In this document: positions 35,601 to 40,983 of the stretch, in pieces | How positions within the stretch are numbered: the stretch's first letter is position 1 | Layout of the letters: every line of letters begins with the position of its first letter | Origin: Gnetum montanum | Taxonomy: Eukaryota; Streptophyta; Gnetopsida; Gnetales; Gnetaceae | NCBI GenBank assembly: GCA_015680685.1 | Contig: MNCI01038216.1 | Span: forward strand, 158,121 to 222,120 | Length of the DNA: 64,000 bases | Reading direction: 5' to 3' | Translations under genes and position numbers: made by a program | Notes under the pieces: model-generated | Seen by the model: the letters and a program-made list of their open reading frames with translations, nothing else | What the model was told of the DNA's origin: nothing | Databases searched by the model: none

Positions 35601-38600
35601 GCCCAACCCCCCCCCCCCCCCCTTTCACACAAAGCTTCGGACCATCAAGTTAATCTTATTGATGATGGCATTTGGGGGGGCGACAACGGCCGCCACAAAC
35701 CGGGTGACAGCCATGAGAATCCCAGTTGCAACGAGAAGACGGCCCTTGCGAGTCAAAAAGCGATTGGCCCAGTGGTTCATACGTCTCTCAACCTTCTCCA
35801 AAAGCGGCCCCCATGAATTGTTTTGGCCCCACTGGTACAACGGGATGCCCAGATATGTGTCCTTGGTTGTCCTAGGCTGGATATCTAAGATTTGCACCAC
35901 TCTGCCCTTAACTTGCGCATCAACATTAATAAAGTGAGCCTCAAATTTGGTTCGGTTAATCTTCAATCCCAATTCAGCTACCAGTCGGGTCAAGGCTATG
36001 TTAATGCAGCGTGCTTGTGGGGCCGTTGCCCGATTGAGCAGCATGGTGTCATCTGCATAGTGTTCGGCCCAGCAGGCCACCCCGACAATGTCCAAGCCCT
36101 CCACCCCAGAAGTGCTGCAATAATGCTGCATGAGGTCCATAGCAATGATGAAGAGCAGGGGCGAAAGTGGGTCGCCCTGTCTCAACCCCCTGCTTGGGGA
36201 AGAAAAGCTGCACAGTCGCCCCCCCACATCAAAAGAGAAGCCGACGGAGGATTAAATGTGGATACAAAGCTGGATGAAACTTTGGTCAAATCCTTTTTGA
36301 CGCATAATGGCTTGCAAGGCTTCCCAGCTGAGCATATCATATGCCTTGGTGATATCCAATTTGAGACAGAGGTTGGGGAAACCCGTAGATCGAAGGGAGT
36401 GCAACACCTCCTGCATGAGGAGAACTTGATCTTGAAGGGTCCTACCCTGCACAAAGCCAGCCTGATTAATTTCCACCAGCTTGGGCATAAGCGGCCCGAG
36501 CCGGTTGACCAGGAGCTTGGAGAAAATCCGGATGAGGACGTTGCAAACTCCAATGGGACGGAAGTGCTCCAGCCGGTGTGCGTCAATCTGCTTGGGGATG
36601 CACACGATGTGAGAGTAGTTGAGTTCCCTCCACACCTGCCTCCTGGCCAACATGAGATGGTGTAAATGCAAGCTCATGGTTTATGATTGATTAATTGTTT
36701 TTAAAAAATCACATCTTTGCATTTTCAGGCAATATTTTGGGGGCTTCAAGTGTTAGCTGTCGCTCCCTAGCAATGGGTGTTGCATATAGCTCAATGTCGT
36801 TGTTTGATCTGCATGAGAATTTAGAACATCAAAAGTTTGCAAAAGAAAACAATGCCAAGAAGTAACACCCTTGTTGTGAAGTCTTGTTGTTTCCTCTGTT
36901 CTAAAAACTAATGTTTACAAAGTAACGTTGTTCATCATAAGTTCTTAACGTTGCTTTTAAGAATAGAGTTAACATCAAGTAATGCTGGAAATGTCACTTC
37001 TTATCGTAATTTCTTTTGAGTGGGAAACATCTGGAATTCTGATATCATTTTGATGAAATTTCTTAACGTCGGACACGAACTAAACTTTGATGTCATGAAT
37101 TTGTCATATGATGCTGAATTTGTTTCTTGGGCTGAAGAAGTAGCACTTACTATTACTTGTGCTGAGGAAGTAACACTGAAAAATAACGATGAGCTGCAGT
37201 ACTTTTTGGCCATGAGTAATGTTGAGCTGAGATGATGAGCTTAACTTTTCTGATGATGAGAGTCGGGGCTTGATGAAAATGTTGTAGATGATGTCCAGGG
37301 ATGAAAATGAGCCCCCAAACAATCCAAAAGGTCTCTCCAAATTTTTAAGTTTTCCTCAAACAGTAGGGGTAATATTTACTAACAAGGAAGTTGTTTTGGA
37401 TGTTGTGTGCAGAGAAACAGGGATAAGGAAACTCATCAGTAGATTTTATCGAATCAAATTGAATAAGTCCCTTATGTTCACTGCACCCATAAAAATCATG
37501 GAGGAGAGTTTCAACATAAAATGGCATTGCTCAATTTCCTTTAACCCTTTTATGTCCTTGCACATAGCTACAAGACATGGTTTTTTTTTGGTGGTGCCTG
37601 GCCTGCAACCCACAATGTTCAATCTTCTGCATTTTCATTGCTGCAACTTTCCTAAGTTTCTGCTTCCTTGTCACAAGTTGACACTTTTGAAAGAAACCTT
37701 TTTCGTTTTTTTTTTTTTTGGTTGCCTTTTTGTCATTATTTTGGATTTTTCTTAGAACGACTCACTCTCAGGTAATTTATTCAGTGAGCATGACTTCAAC
37801 TTTTAGAAAATTGGTTCAAGTCCTTTGATTTGTCTGGATTTTACTATTATTTTTTCCTGATAGTGTACTTTTACTGGTTTCTTGGTCAACGGTCAGCTTC
37901 TGGAGACATGATTTATTATTGTTATTATTTATTTTTAAATAAGTTCTATTTTACATTTCTTCTAATACAGATGACCCAAAACTAGAACATTTTATGTGAT
38001 TGGAACATATTCCAGTATGTGAATGTTTTCTTAAATGAAAATATCTGTGCCTGGTTTTTGAATAATTGTAAATAGGACATTCCCCAATGAACTTTGAACT
38101 TATGAAGTTATGGGTTTTTTCCTTTTTTTCCATTTGGCCCCCTCATTGTTCAAAGCTCTAAGACCAGCTTGAGAGATGTTTATGCACAACAATTGGTTGA
38201 TGATTTTTATTTTTTATTTTCTTGTAAACATACATGTGAGAATGGTAATAATTCCGCTATGCATTGTCTGCAGTTTCTTACATTTGAAATCATGTTTGGT
38301 GGCTACCGATCAACATTTCAAAATATCCAAAAATGTTAGAAGGATTTGCCGCTGCTTGGACATAAAATGGCAAAATACTATTTCCTAATAAAATTTGGAT
38401 TGCATTGTTAGGACAAGTGGTCTTTGAACTATGAAAAATGAAATTATCGAACTTTGGGAGGACTACAAATTGATTAGAAATAATGTGGTGGTTGTCATTA
38501 AAGGTTAGGAATAGGTGTGTACAAATATTATTAAAATTATTGATCATAACAAATTTGTAGTAGTGTAAGGCAATGTACTCTCAATAGTAGACACCATAGA

Positions 38601-40920
38601 AGGGACAAGGTTCTTAGGAGCTTGGTATGGCCATTAGGGTTGCTGTTGATCCTGAGGGTCCAATTTTGCTGGGGAAAGTGGATACTTGTACTGAACTACA
38701 TCGGGTCGCAAAGGAGGTGATGGCCAAAGCCCAGGCAGAGGAGCGGGAGGCTTGGGAAGCTAGATGGGAAGTGGTGGTCCAACAAGCACAAGATCAAATG
38801 GAGGCCCAATTCCAAGAAAGACGAAAGGAGCTGCTAAGATAGCATGCTCTTCATGCAGAGAGCTTGCAAGCAGCGATGGTGGATGAGCTCCGAAACCATA
38901 TTAGGGTGGAAATGCAGCATGAGGAGGAGCATCCAGAGAGAGAGCAGTTGGAGGCGGCAGCTCGGGAGTGGGAGCACGAGGAAGCAACATAGCTTAGTCG
39001 ATAGGTGGACAAGGTGCATGCTCAGAATGCATAGTTGTGGCTTAGGGCAGGTTGTTGCCCTTATCTAGTGATGGACATCCATTGTGAAACCACATGGTCC
39101 ACACTCTACCAGCACATTCCAAGAGCCTCCTTCCAGCTGCATCTTGATGGGTGAGGTTCAGCTACTGAGAGAGTGAAGAAGGAGGTTGCTTTAAAGGAGT
39201 TCCAGGAGGTCGTGGCCTTCGTTGACTCAAAGCAACATTGGGACACTGAATGTGATTCACCATAACTCCTGACTACATGTTAGAATCTCTCTAAACGTAT
39301 GTAGGTGTTGTGGTCATCCAGGGACTCCCATGGTCCCTTCTTGTTTTTCTTTTTTCTGTTTTGATCTATTTTTCAAAAGTGGCTCGACCAAGGGGAGAAG
39401 GACAGAAAATTAATATAAATTTTTTATTGTTTCCATTATCTTTCAAATGTAATTTGATTTAGTTACTTGCAACAGGTTGGATGTATTCTGCACTTTTCCA
39501 TTTCTGAGTTCTCAAGAAACAGGAGCATATATGTGGCCACATTTTTATGCTGGAACATAATGCTACGATCAATAGAATGTCTTCTTGCATTATTATAAAA
39601 TAATCAGAAAAAATGATATTTATTTTATGTTTTTTTTTTAATTTTGATTTGTTTCTTACATCATAGCCAAACCATGTTAATTTGAGTCTTAAATAGATTA
39701 TCTTCTCAGTGGTGACAAACGAGTAAAATGAAAGCATTCATGTACGTGCGTGCAAACAAATGGAGGATGGAAAATATTTTTAAAGCTGTCGTTTTTTCTT
39801 TCTTGTTTTCCTTCTTTCTTCCTTTTTTTTTTATTTTTTTCCTGTTTTTTTTTCTTCATTACCCTGCTACATTACAAGCATATCTGCTTCAATCATCATG
39901 ATGCATTTATTCATATTTGCAACATACTCTATCAATTTTTGAAATTTGCAGTTCTTCTAGTACTCTCAAATTTTATTAGATGTTCGCATTATCTATGTGA
40001 TGTAGTGATTGATAGTTGCAATATAAGTATATTTTTCATAAGCTTTTGAATGTGTTTTAGAGCACTTGCACTCAAGACTTTACCTTTATGCATTACAGGG
40101 AATACTTTCTCCTGTTCTTCTTGATGGGATACCAATATACGGATGGAGAATGTATCCTCTTCCACTGACAAATATCAATGAACTCAAGAAAAGGAATGCC
40201 GCTTGCAGACCTAGGCAAATGAAATCAGAAATTAATTGGCCTCTCAGATATGAACGAGAAACCATTATTCGTCAGTCATTTACCCTGAAGTTTCTCAGCA
40301 TCAAGCTTCCTCTTATAGGGAAATGAAACTACAACAAATAAAAATTATCTGAAATGCTTTGTTGTGTGCTTTGTGAAAAACCATAAAATATGAGGTATGC
40401 CAAAGATTATGTGATAGCAAATTGAAATGAACTGTTACTCTCTATTTTACTGCAGAGAATTCTATAGTACCTACCTTTTATGCTGGTCATTTCAATATAT
40501 CGTCATCTGAAGATGTCAGTGATACATACATCTCTCTTAGAGGCTGGACAAAGGGATTAGTCTTTGTGAACGGCTTCAATGTTGGACGATATTGGCCAGT
40601 ATGGATACACTTTCTTGAGGTTTCGTTCTGTTTTAACAAAGAAGAAGTAATGTTTTTGGATCTGTATTCTTATGCTTTCTTAAAATTCTAACTTTCAGTT
40701 GAAAGGACCTCAATGTAACTTGTATATTCCTGCGCCCTTGCTTCACACTGGAGAAAACGACCTGGTATGTATGTAAAATTATTCGTCTGAGATTATCTGA
40801 TGCATGAATCTAATACAATTATGTTTCCTTTTACAGATAATTTTTGAGCTTGAGAAACCTCATGCAAATTTTGAAGTTGAACTTGTTGATGGGCCGAATT
40901 TCACATGTGGTCAGAAATGA
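3890..40920 (+). CDS. BGAL17: GH35 beta-galactosidase, C-terminal half, ten exons (BGAL17 type)
   Basis: Joined exons 3890-3985, 4103-4151, 20881-21068, 21219-21290, 21366-21515, 21770-21820, 40099-40270, 40456-40598, 40699-40764 and 40837-40920 give 357 codons including the stop, with no break. The protein begins inside the GH35 catalytic barrel ([14 protein letters not shown]) and continues through the C-terminal beta-sandwich region to [17 protein letters not shown] and FELEKPH, a series that I recognise from the animal-GLB1-like plant enzyme represented by Arabidopsis BGAL17. GH35 enzymes remove terminal beta-galactosyl residues and act in the secretory, wall or vacuolar space. The catalytic glutamates and signal peptide lie in upstream exons not in the window. 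All introns are GT-AG. Two are giant and full of retroelements, yet exon sequence and frame are preserved, which argues for a functional gene. Confidence 0.93.
4103..4151 (+). CDS. BGAL17: beta-galactosidase exon
   Basis: It encodes [16 protein letters not shown] and leaves one base (G) that pairs with AA at 20881 to give Glu. The joined sequence [12 protein letters not shown] matches the family, so no exon is missing across the 16.7 kb intron that follows. Confidence 0.92.
4152..5335. other. left part of giant intron 2 (4152-20880): unique-looking AT-rich DNA
   Basis: I see no coding similarity, LINE motif or clear repeat here, only AT-rich sequence with short chance open frames. The rest of the intron consists of retroelements listed below. 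Confidence 0.5.
5340..6020 (+). pseudogene. LINE ORF1 N-terminal fragment
   Basis: A Gly-rich low-complexity N-terminal part (about 5340-5700) leads to SVATKRF, then [14 protein letters not shown] and [18 protein letters not shown]. This fits the start of the DUF4283-type domain of plant LINE ORF1, the RNA-binding protein encoded before ORF2 (pattern D..R.L..GPWFF). Stops interrupt it and no zinc knuckle follows; the frame is lost near 6020 at the join with virus-like sequence. Assignment rests on motif recognition only. Confidence 0.5.
6022..6382 (+). pseudogene. endogenous caulimovirid fragment (protease region), interrupted by LINE copy C
   Basis: The + strand reads a decayed retropepsin-like stretch: LIDFG where a protease has D-T/S-G, then LWIP and a beta-rich segment, in the style of pararetroviral polyproteins. 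It stops exactly at the T-run of copy C (6383), which looks like a LINE landing in viral DNA. Stops are present. A Ty3/Gypsy protease cannot be excluded; the related virus RT at 27.4-28.8 kb in the same gene makes a virus the more likely source. Confidence 0.45.
6383..6398 (-). other. poly(A) tail of LINE copy C
   Basis: Sixteen T on the + strand, i.e. A on the element strand, mark the 3' end. The next bases on the left are the viral fragment. Confidence 0.85.
6400..6829 (-). other. 3' untranslated region of LINE copy C, with C-rich tract
   Basis: The + strand is strongly C-rich at 6525-6600 (CCCC runs), i.e. G-rich on the element strand. Copy I has an even more G/C-homopolymeric tract at the same place after the J-like module, so this is a family trait of the 3' UTR rather than chance. 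Confidence 0.55.
6830..7400 (-). pseudogene. coiled coil and J-like module of LINE copy C
   Basis: Around 7400-7065 the - strand frame is E/Q/R-rich ([49 protein letters not shown]), a coiled coil. It is followed at 7028-6830 by [30 protein letters not shown] and DQRK, which align with the J-like module; HID takes the HPD position. Several stops are present. Confidence 0.6.
7600..8150 (-). pseudogene. domain X of LINE copy C
   Basis: The clearest stretch is 7761-8066, an open frame with [34 protein letters not shown], and [17 protein letters not shown]. It continues, after stops, into the [12 protein letters not shown] block at about 7620-7670. These are the same blocks in the same order as copies A, D, G and I. 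Confidence 0.7.
8200..9740 (-). pseudogene. reverse transcriptase and zf-RVT end of LINE copy C
   Basis: The RT contains [12 protein letters not shown] (finger/palm start, near 9540), SSPQRGLR (near 9400) and a YVDD catalytic box at 9262-9273. Then come [16 protein letters not shown] (near 9080), [19 protein letters not shown] (near 8830) and the Cys/His end ([18 protein letters not shown], near 8350-8400). All are in the order seen in plant L1-clade ORF2. The protein synthesises DNA at a nicked target. Frameshifts separate the blocks, so the copy is dead although the catalytic box is kept. Confidence 0.82.
9741..11225 (-). pseudogene. endonuclease and linker region of LINE copy C
   Basis: From 11220 down the - strand reads [22 protein letters not shown], the start of an APE-type endonuclease as in plant LINEs (usual form LQETK). 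Later MSRIDRVW and SDHKPLL mark the C-terminal catalytic motifs (near 10700 and 10610). The RT N-terminal linker ([12 protein letters not shown]) lies near 10190. Stops are frequent. Confidence 0.65.
11360..12060 (+). pseudogene. LINE endonuclease of copy D
   Basis: The frame holds [19 protein letters not shown] (the N-terminal ETK motif of APE-type endonucleases), [10 protein letters not shown], then [13 protein letters not shown] (the GDFN motif, 11786 onward) and [13 protein letters not shown]16-G30 insertion at 11553-11598 breaks it; copy E lacks that insertion. Further stops follow. Confidence 0.75.
11553..11598 (+). repeat. T16-G30 homopolymer insertion in the endonuclease
   Basis: Sixteen T are followed by thirty G. 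The paired position in copy E (about 18140-18175) reads straight through, so this tract is specific to copy D or is an assembly error. Confidence 0.9.
12560..13900 (+). pseudogene. reverse transcriptase of LINE copy D
   Basis: Blocks in order are [35 protein letters not shown] (13018 onward), GVFLPQ with the GDPLS region (near 13220), YADN at 13334-13345 in place of YADD, and [14 protein letters not shown] (near 13510). The D-to-N change in the catalytic box would abolish polymerase activity by itself. Frameshifts are also present. Confidence 0.8.
14049..14522 (+). pseudogene. zf-RVT C-terminus of LINE copy D ORF2 leading into domain X
   Basis: One open frame carries [33 protein letters not shown] (zinc-binding pattern), the HNKRIF ending, and then [14 protein letters not shown], the start of domain X. 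The zinc-binding end of ORF2 and the beginning of X are therefore in the same frame, as in copy I. Confidence 0.72.
14637..15220 (+). repeat. tandem duplication of domain X, first unit
   Basis: The 584-bp unit starts at AACTCCACAATG (14637) and ends before the same motif at 15221. It covers [54 protein letters not shown] and the start of the coiled coil. The second unit has more changes in frame, so the first is better preserved. Confidence 0.85.
15221..15818 (+). repeat. tandem duplication of domain X, second unit
   Basis: It repeats the unit at 14637-15220 with scattered substitutions and a few indels, and runs on into the coiled coil of copy D. Such a direct duplication of a whole module could arise by unequal exchange or template jumping. 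Confidence 0.85.
15819..16460 (+). pseudogene. coiled coil and J-like module of LINE copy D
   Basis: At 15820-16195 the reading frame is rich in Glu, Lys, Arg and Gln ([17 protein letters not shown] heptads, [20 protein letters not shown]). From 16219 it reads [28 protein letters not shown] and [11 protein letters not shown]: the J-like module with HLD at the HPD position. Stops are present, several of them TAG in Gln positions. Confidence 0.65.
16465..17040 (-). pseudogene. RT N-terminal segment of LINE copy E
   Basis: The open stretch 16684-16938 includes [20 protein letters not shown], the typical motif leading into the LINE RT. Further down the strand, [16 protein letters not shown] (near 16500) is the RT block before the F/Y-D motif. 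The palm with the catalytic box is absent. Confidence 0.75.
17185..17700 (-). repeat. 264-bp tandem duplication in copy E linker
   Basis: The motif TTGGACATCAA occurs at 17185 and again at 17449, and the following ~250 bp repeat with small changes (both include a Phe-Ser-rich SNLDLGIDL-like segment). It is not present in copy D as a duplication. Confidence 0.75.
17700..18400 (-). pseudogene. endonuclease of LINE copy E
   Basis: Its - strand frames match copy D's endonuclease nearly throughout, including the region for the DFN motif (near 17950) and the VCL-ETKLH start (near 18240). It is interrupted by stops and lacks the T16-G30 tract of copy D. Confidence 0.7.
18593..18620. repeat. (CA)n microsatellite
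   Basis: Fourteen CA units with one phase slip at 18600/18601, preceded by a C-rich stretch (18561-18590), in the spacer between ORF1 and ORF2 of copy E. Confidence 0.95.
18855..19740 (-). pseudogene. LINE ORF1 of copy E (DUF4283-type domain plus CCHC knuckle)
   Basis: Starting near 19732 ([14 protein letters not shown]) the - strand shows an ORF1 with a decayed DUF4283-type middle ([20 protein letters not shown], near 19200) and a zinc knuckle at 18909-18950, [14 protein letters not shown]. The second Cys is Tyr, so the knuckle could not bind zinc. ORF1 proteins bind the element RNA. Frameshifts and stops are present. Confidence 0.7.
19741..20880. other. right end of giant intron 2
   Basis: AT-rich, with no coding motif seen. 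The acceptor AG is at 20879-20880 after TGGTTTTC. Confidence 0.5.
20881..21068 (+). CDS. BGAL17: beta-galactosidase exon
   Basis: It encodes (E)[15 protein letters not shown] to TMESLDQ, completing a Glu codon with the G of 4151 and ending in phase 0 before GTGTGG. Family similarity includes the long ...[15 protein letters not shown] segment. Confidence 0.93.
21219..21290 (+). CDS. BGAL17: beta-galactosidase exon with a GTCAGG donor
   Basis: It encodes [24 protein letters not shown] (24 codons). The donor is GTCAGG at 21291: only this join gives [12 protein letters not shown] in frame and with the family's spacing. A better-looking GTTAAT at 21320 would shift the frame. Confidence 0.88.
21366..21515 (+). 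CDS. BGAL17: beta-galactosidase exon
   Basis: Fifty codons, [12 protein letters not shown] to CCQLLIL, phase 0 at both ends, flanked by TTCAG and [14 protein letters not shown] is a strongly conserved GH35 segment. Confidence 0.93.
21770..21820 (+). CDS. BGAL17: beta-galactosidase exon before giant intron 6
   Basis: It encodes [17 protein letters not shown] (17 codons, phase 0) and ends at a consensus AAAA-GTAAGT donor. The NMG.VNYG motif is conserved in the family. The next exon starts 18.3 kb away. Confidence 0.93.
22140..23560 (+). mobile_element. LINE copy G, 3' part (domain X, coiled coil, J-like)
   Basis: Domain X is at about 22190-22700 ([53 protein letters not shown]). A Pro/Gly-rich linker follows, then coiled coil at about 22900-23290 (QEEEFx[27 protein letters not shown]) and the J-like module at 23312-23530. 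RT is missing; this is a 5'-truncated copy. Confidence 0.72.
23312..23530 (+). pseudogene. J-like module of LINE copy G
   Basis: It reads [23 protein letters not shown] in one frame, then after a one-base shift [30 protein letters not shown] and [12 protein letters not shown]. Helix-I-like, HP(N), and helix-III-like parts are all recognisable. HPN stands where HPD is expected. Confidence 0.7.
23625..23681. repeat. 35-base poly-T and N, in copy G 3' region
   Basis: T-run 23625-23659, then GG, eight T, GG, A-rich bases and an ambiguous base at 23681. In a + strand LINE the tail should be A, so this tract is an internal 3' UTR homopolymer or a separate insertion. Confidence 0.85.
23885..24065. 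repeat. 93-bp tandem duplication with CT microsatellites
   Basis: CATAGAGTACAATGG occurs at 23921 and at 24014, and the surrounding 90 bases are nearly the same in both units. Each begins with a short (CT)n run. Confidence 0.85.
24080..25190. other. intron sequence without recognisable features
   Basis: AT-rich DNA with only short chance open frames; I see no transposon motif here. Confidence 0.5.
25197..26075 (-). mobile_element. LINE copy H, 5'-truncated (coiled coil, J-like, poly(A))
   Basis: The poly(A) tail is seen as T-rich sequence at 25197-25219, followed by the conserved GAGAAAATGT 3' end also found in copy I. The J-like module is at 25500-25735 ([43 protein letters not shown]). 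Coiled coil (Q/E/R-rich) follows to about 26075, where the element stops at the leader of the endogenous virus. It thus probably inserted into viral DNA. Confidence 0.78.
25500..25735 (-). pseudogene. J-like module of LINE copy H
   Basis: Open over its full length. [24 protein letters not shown] for HPD, then [17 protein letters not shown] and [10 protein letters not shown]. It is one of the best copies for the overall fold pattern, although the HPD motif itself is lost. Confidence 0.75.
26273..26351 (-). promoter_or_regulatory. candidate promoter of the endogenous pararetrovirus
   Basis: On the - strand a TATA box (CTATAAAAGG, 26273-26282) lies downstream of two TGAGTCA sites (+ strand TGACTCA at 26313-26319 and 26335-26341), each within a 17-base direct repeat, spaced 22 bp. 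TGAGTCA is a bZIP-type site; bZIP sites near TATA are typical of caulimovirid promoters. Function is inferred. Confidence 0.55.
27415..28452 (-). pseudogene. caulimovirid RT and RNase H
   Basis: Two open parts, 28207-28452 and 27415-28170, hold RT palm and thumb and the RNase H domain. The catalytic box is YIDD. In RNase H the first catalytic Asp is replaced by Asn (TNAS). The style (NGLVLS, IEFLGL, LIIET, RLIQW) is that of Caulimoviridae. A frameshift or stop near 28180-28205 separates the parts. The gene is inactive. Confidence 0.8.
28860..29800 (-). pseudogene. reverse transcriptase of LINE copy F
   Basis: The YVDD catalytic box (29007-29018) sits in [20 protein letters not shown]. Upstream (higher coordinates) the frame reads through KLDIAKAxx-like, [14 protein letters not shown] (near 29350) and FIPKKDDPH (near 29500) blocks. 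Downstream is a [10 protein letters not shown] block (near 28920). Decayed. Confidence 0.7.
29880..30620 (-). pseudogene. endonuclease region of LINE copy F
   Basis: Stop-rich, with segments similar to APE-type endonuclease (a KVISxNCRE-like start near 30560, an [16 protein letters not shown] block near 30470, and an INQCLF / ILNDFS-like part near 30150). Recognition is weaker than for copies D and E. Confidence 0.5.
31190..33000 (-). pseudogene. LINE ORF1 of copy F (repeat-rich N-terminus, DUF4283-type domain, intact CCHC knuckle)
   Basis: The start is near 32970 ([16 protein letters not shown]), followed by a Gly/Ala/Arg-rich repeated part (unit [12 protein letters not shown]), a stretch with [20 protein letters not shown], a DUF4283-type domain (31266-31598, [21 protein letters not shown]) and a zinc knuckle at 31197-31238, [14 protein letters not shown], with all four ligands. 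The repeated part is open over its length; small breaks separate it from the middle domain. ORF1 would bind the element RNA. Confidence 0.7.
31925..32847. repeat. 330-bp tandem repeat with nested 36-bp minisatellite
   Basis: Two 330-bp units (32188-32517 and 32518-32847) appear identical in translation in two + frames and one - frame; a shorter unit of about 264 bp precedes them. Each holds two or four 36-bp repeats (12 codons; TCAGACGTTCCTCCCTC core). The length is a multiple of three, so ORF1 stays in frame. Confidence 0.9.
33192..33208 (-). other. poly(A) tail of LINE copy I
   Basis: Seventeen T on the + strand, followed by the GAGAAAATGT 3' end also seen in copy H. It abuts the 5' end of LINE copy F. 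Confidence 0.88.
33379..33545. repeat. poly-G/poly-C homopolymer cluster in copy I 3' UTR
   Basis: Several runs of 17-20 G separated by short C runs and A-rich bits (CCCCCCCAAACAAAAAAGG repeated). Frames through it read only Pro or Gly. Tract lengths are likely to be unreliable. Confidence 0.9.
33597..34120 (-). pseudogene. coiled coil and J-like module of LINE copy I
   Basis: The coiled coil is open at 33836-34108 ([56 protein letters not shown]). A one-base frame change at about 33865 leads to the J-like part, open at 33597-33899: [58 protein letters not shown]. This aligns with J-domain helices I-III: Y..LG, basic helix II, H-x-D loop and F/I..AV..LD..R helix III. HLD replaces HPD. Confidence 0.8.
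34400..35269 (-). pseudogene. ORF2 tail continuing into domain X, LINE copy I
   Basis: A single open frame from 35269 to 34658 begins in the last part of the ORF2 C-terminus ([14 protein letters not shown]) and runs straight into domain X ([57 protein letters not shown]). The only stop at its end is TGA at 34658-34660, where copy A has CGA; the frame then continues through [16 protein letters not shown] to GLILAL. X is thus a translational extension of ORF2. Confidence 0.8.
35020..35294 (-). pseudogene. zf-RVT domain of LINE copy I
   Basis: The frame reads [22 protein letters not shown], then [14 protein letters not shown] and MHAIW: the C..C...H...C pattern that closes ORF2. A frameshift just after (near 35150) moves the tail to the frame of 34658-35269. 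Confidence 0.75.
35625..36665 (-). pseudogene. reverse transcriptase of LINE copy I
   Basis: Two parts in the same frame, 36252-36677 and 35625-36227, are split by one nonsense codon (TAA near 36252). Motifs: [78 protein letters not shown] at 36048-36059, and [14 protein letters not shown]. The catalytic box is intact. The 5' end (endonuclease and ORF1) is missing. A 16-C run at 35607-35622 breaks the frame towards the zinc-binding end. Confidence 0.88.
36666..38585. other. intron 6 sequence between LINE copies I and J
   Basis: AT-rich; apart from a small exon-like frame (36729-36865) I see no coding similarity. Short T-runs only. Confidence 0.5.
36729..36865 (+). other. exon-like open frame, 45 residues, unrecognised
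   Basis: After TTTTCAG the frame reads (G)[34 protein letters not shown] and [10 protein letters not shown], then TAA. It has host-like composition, but its acceptor phase does not match the phase-0 donor at 21821, so it is not an alternative end of the beta-galactosidase. It could be a captured or relict exon of another gene, or chance. Confidence 0.3.
38590..39260 (+). mobile_element. LINE copy J, 3' fragment (coiled coil and J-like)
   Basis: One frame from 38627 to about 39245, broken only by in-frame stops, encodes a coiled coil ([46 protein letters not shown]) and the J-like module ([37 protein letters not shown]). The two domains are therefore in frame with each other. Five stops interrupt it, at least three at likely Gln codons (TAG). 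Confidence 0.78.
39261..40098. other. end of giant intron 6
   Basis: AT-rich, with a T-rich stretch at 39790-39860. Acceptor AG at 40097-40098 after CATTAC. Confidence 0.6.
40099..40270 (+). CDS. BGAL17: beta-galactosidase exon with GTCAGT donor
   Basis: It encodes [20 protein letters not shown] to RYERETII plus one base (C). The donor is CGTCAGT at 40271; this C joins AG at 40456 to give Gln. Other GT sites nearby would not fit the phase of the next exon. Confidence 0.9.
40456..40598 (+). CDS. BGAL17: beta-galactosidase exon
   Basis: (Q)[14 protein letters not shown] to [20 protein letters not shown] is the well-known GH35 C-terminal motif. Donor GTATGG. Confidence 0.94.
40699..40764 (+). 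CDS. BGAL17: beta-galactosidase exon
   Basis: [22 protein letters not shown], phase 0 on both sides, flanked by TTTCAG and GTATGT. Confidence 0.94.
40837..40920 (+). CDS. BGAL17: beta-galactosidase last exon
   Basis: [20 protein letters not shown] to FTCGQK and TGA at 40918-40920. The FELE.PH motif closes the family's C-terminal domain. Confidence 0.94.
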   Translation: MIFELEKPHANFEVELVDGPNFTCGQK

Positions 40921-40983
40921 GCACAAACTCAAATGATGGAAAAAGCTAAATAATTGAGAAACCAACCCCAAAAAAATTTTAAA

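Larger units (their letters stand above)
33192..36665 (-). mobile_element. LINE copy I, RT to J-like module with poly(A) tail
   Basis: The best preserved copy of the J-type LINE. On the - strand: RT from about 36665, zinc-binding end, domain X, Pro/Gly-rich linker, coiled coil, J-like module, G/C-homopolymer-rich 3' UTR, and poly(A) (17 T at 33192-33208). It is 5'-truncated within RT. GC content is clearly higher than in the surroundings, consistent with a younger copy that has had less C-to-T decay. Confidence 0.85.

Noticed and set aside
37288-37755. 155-residue + strand open frame in intron 6
   Set aside because: No motif, ends in a T-rich low-complexity stretch (Phe-rich), and no splice or codon-use support; most likely chance.
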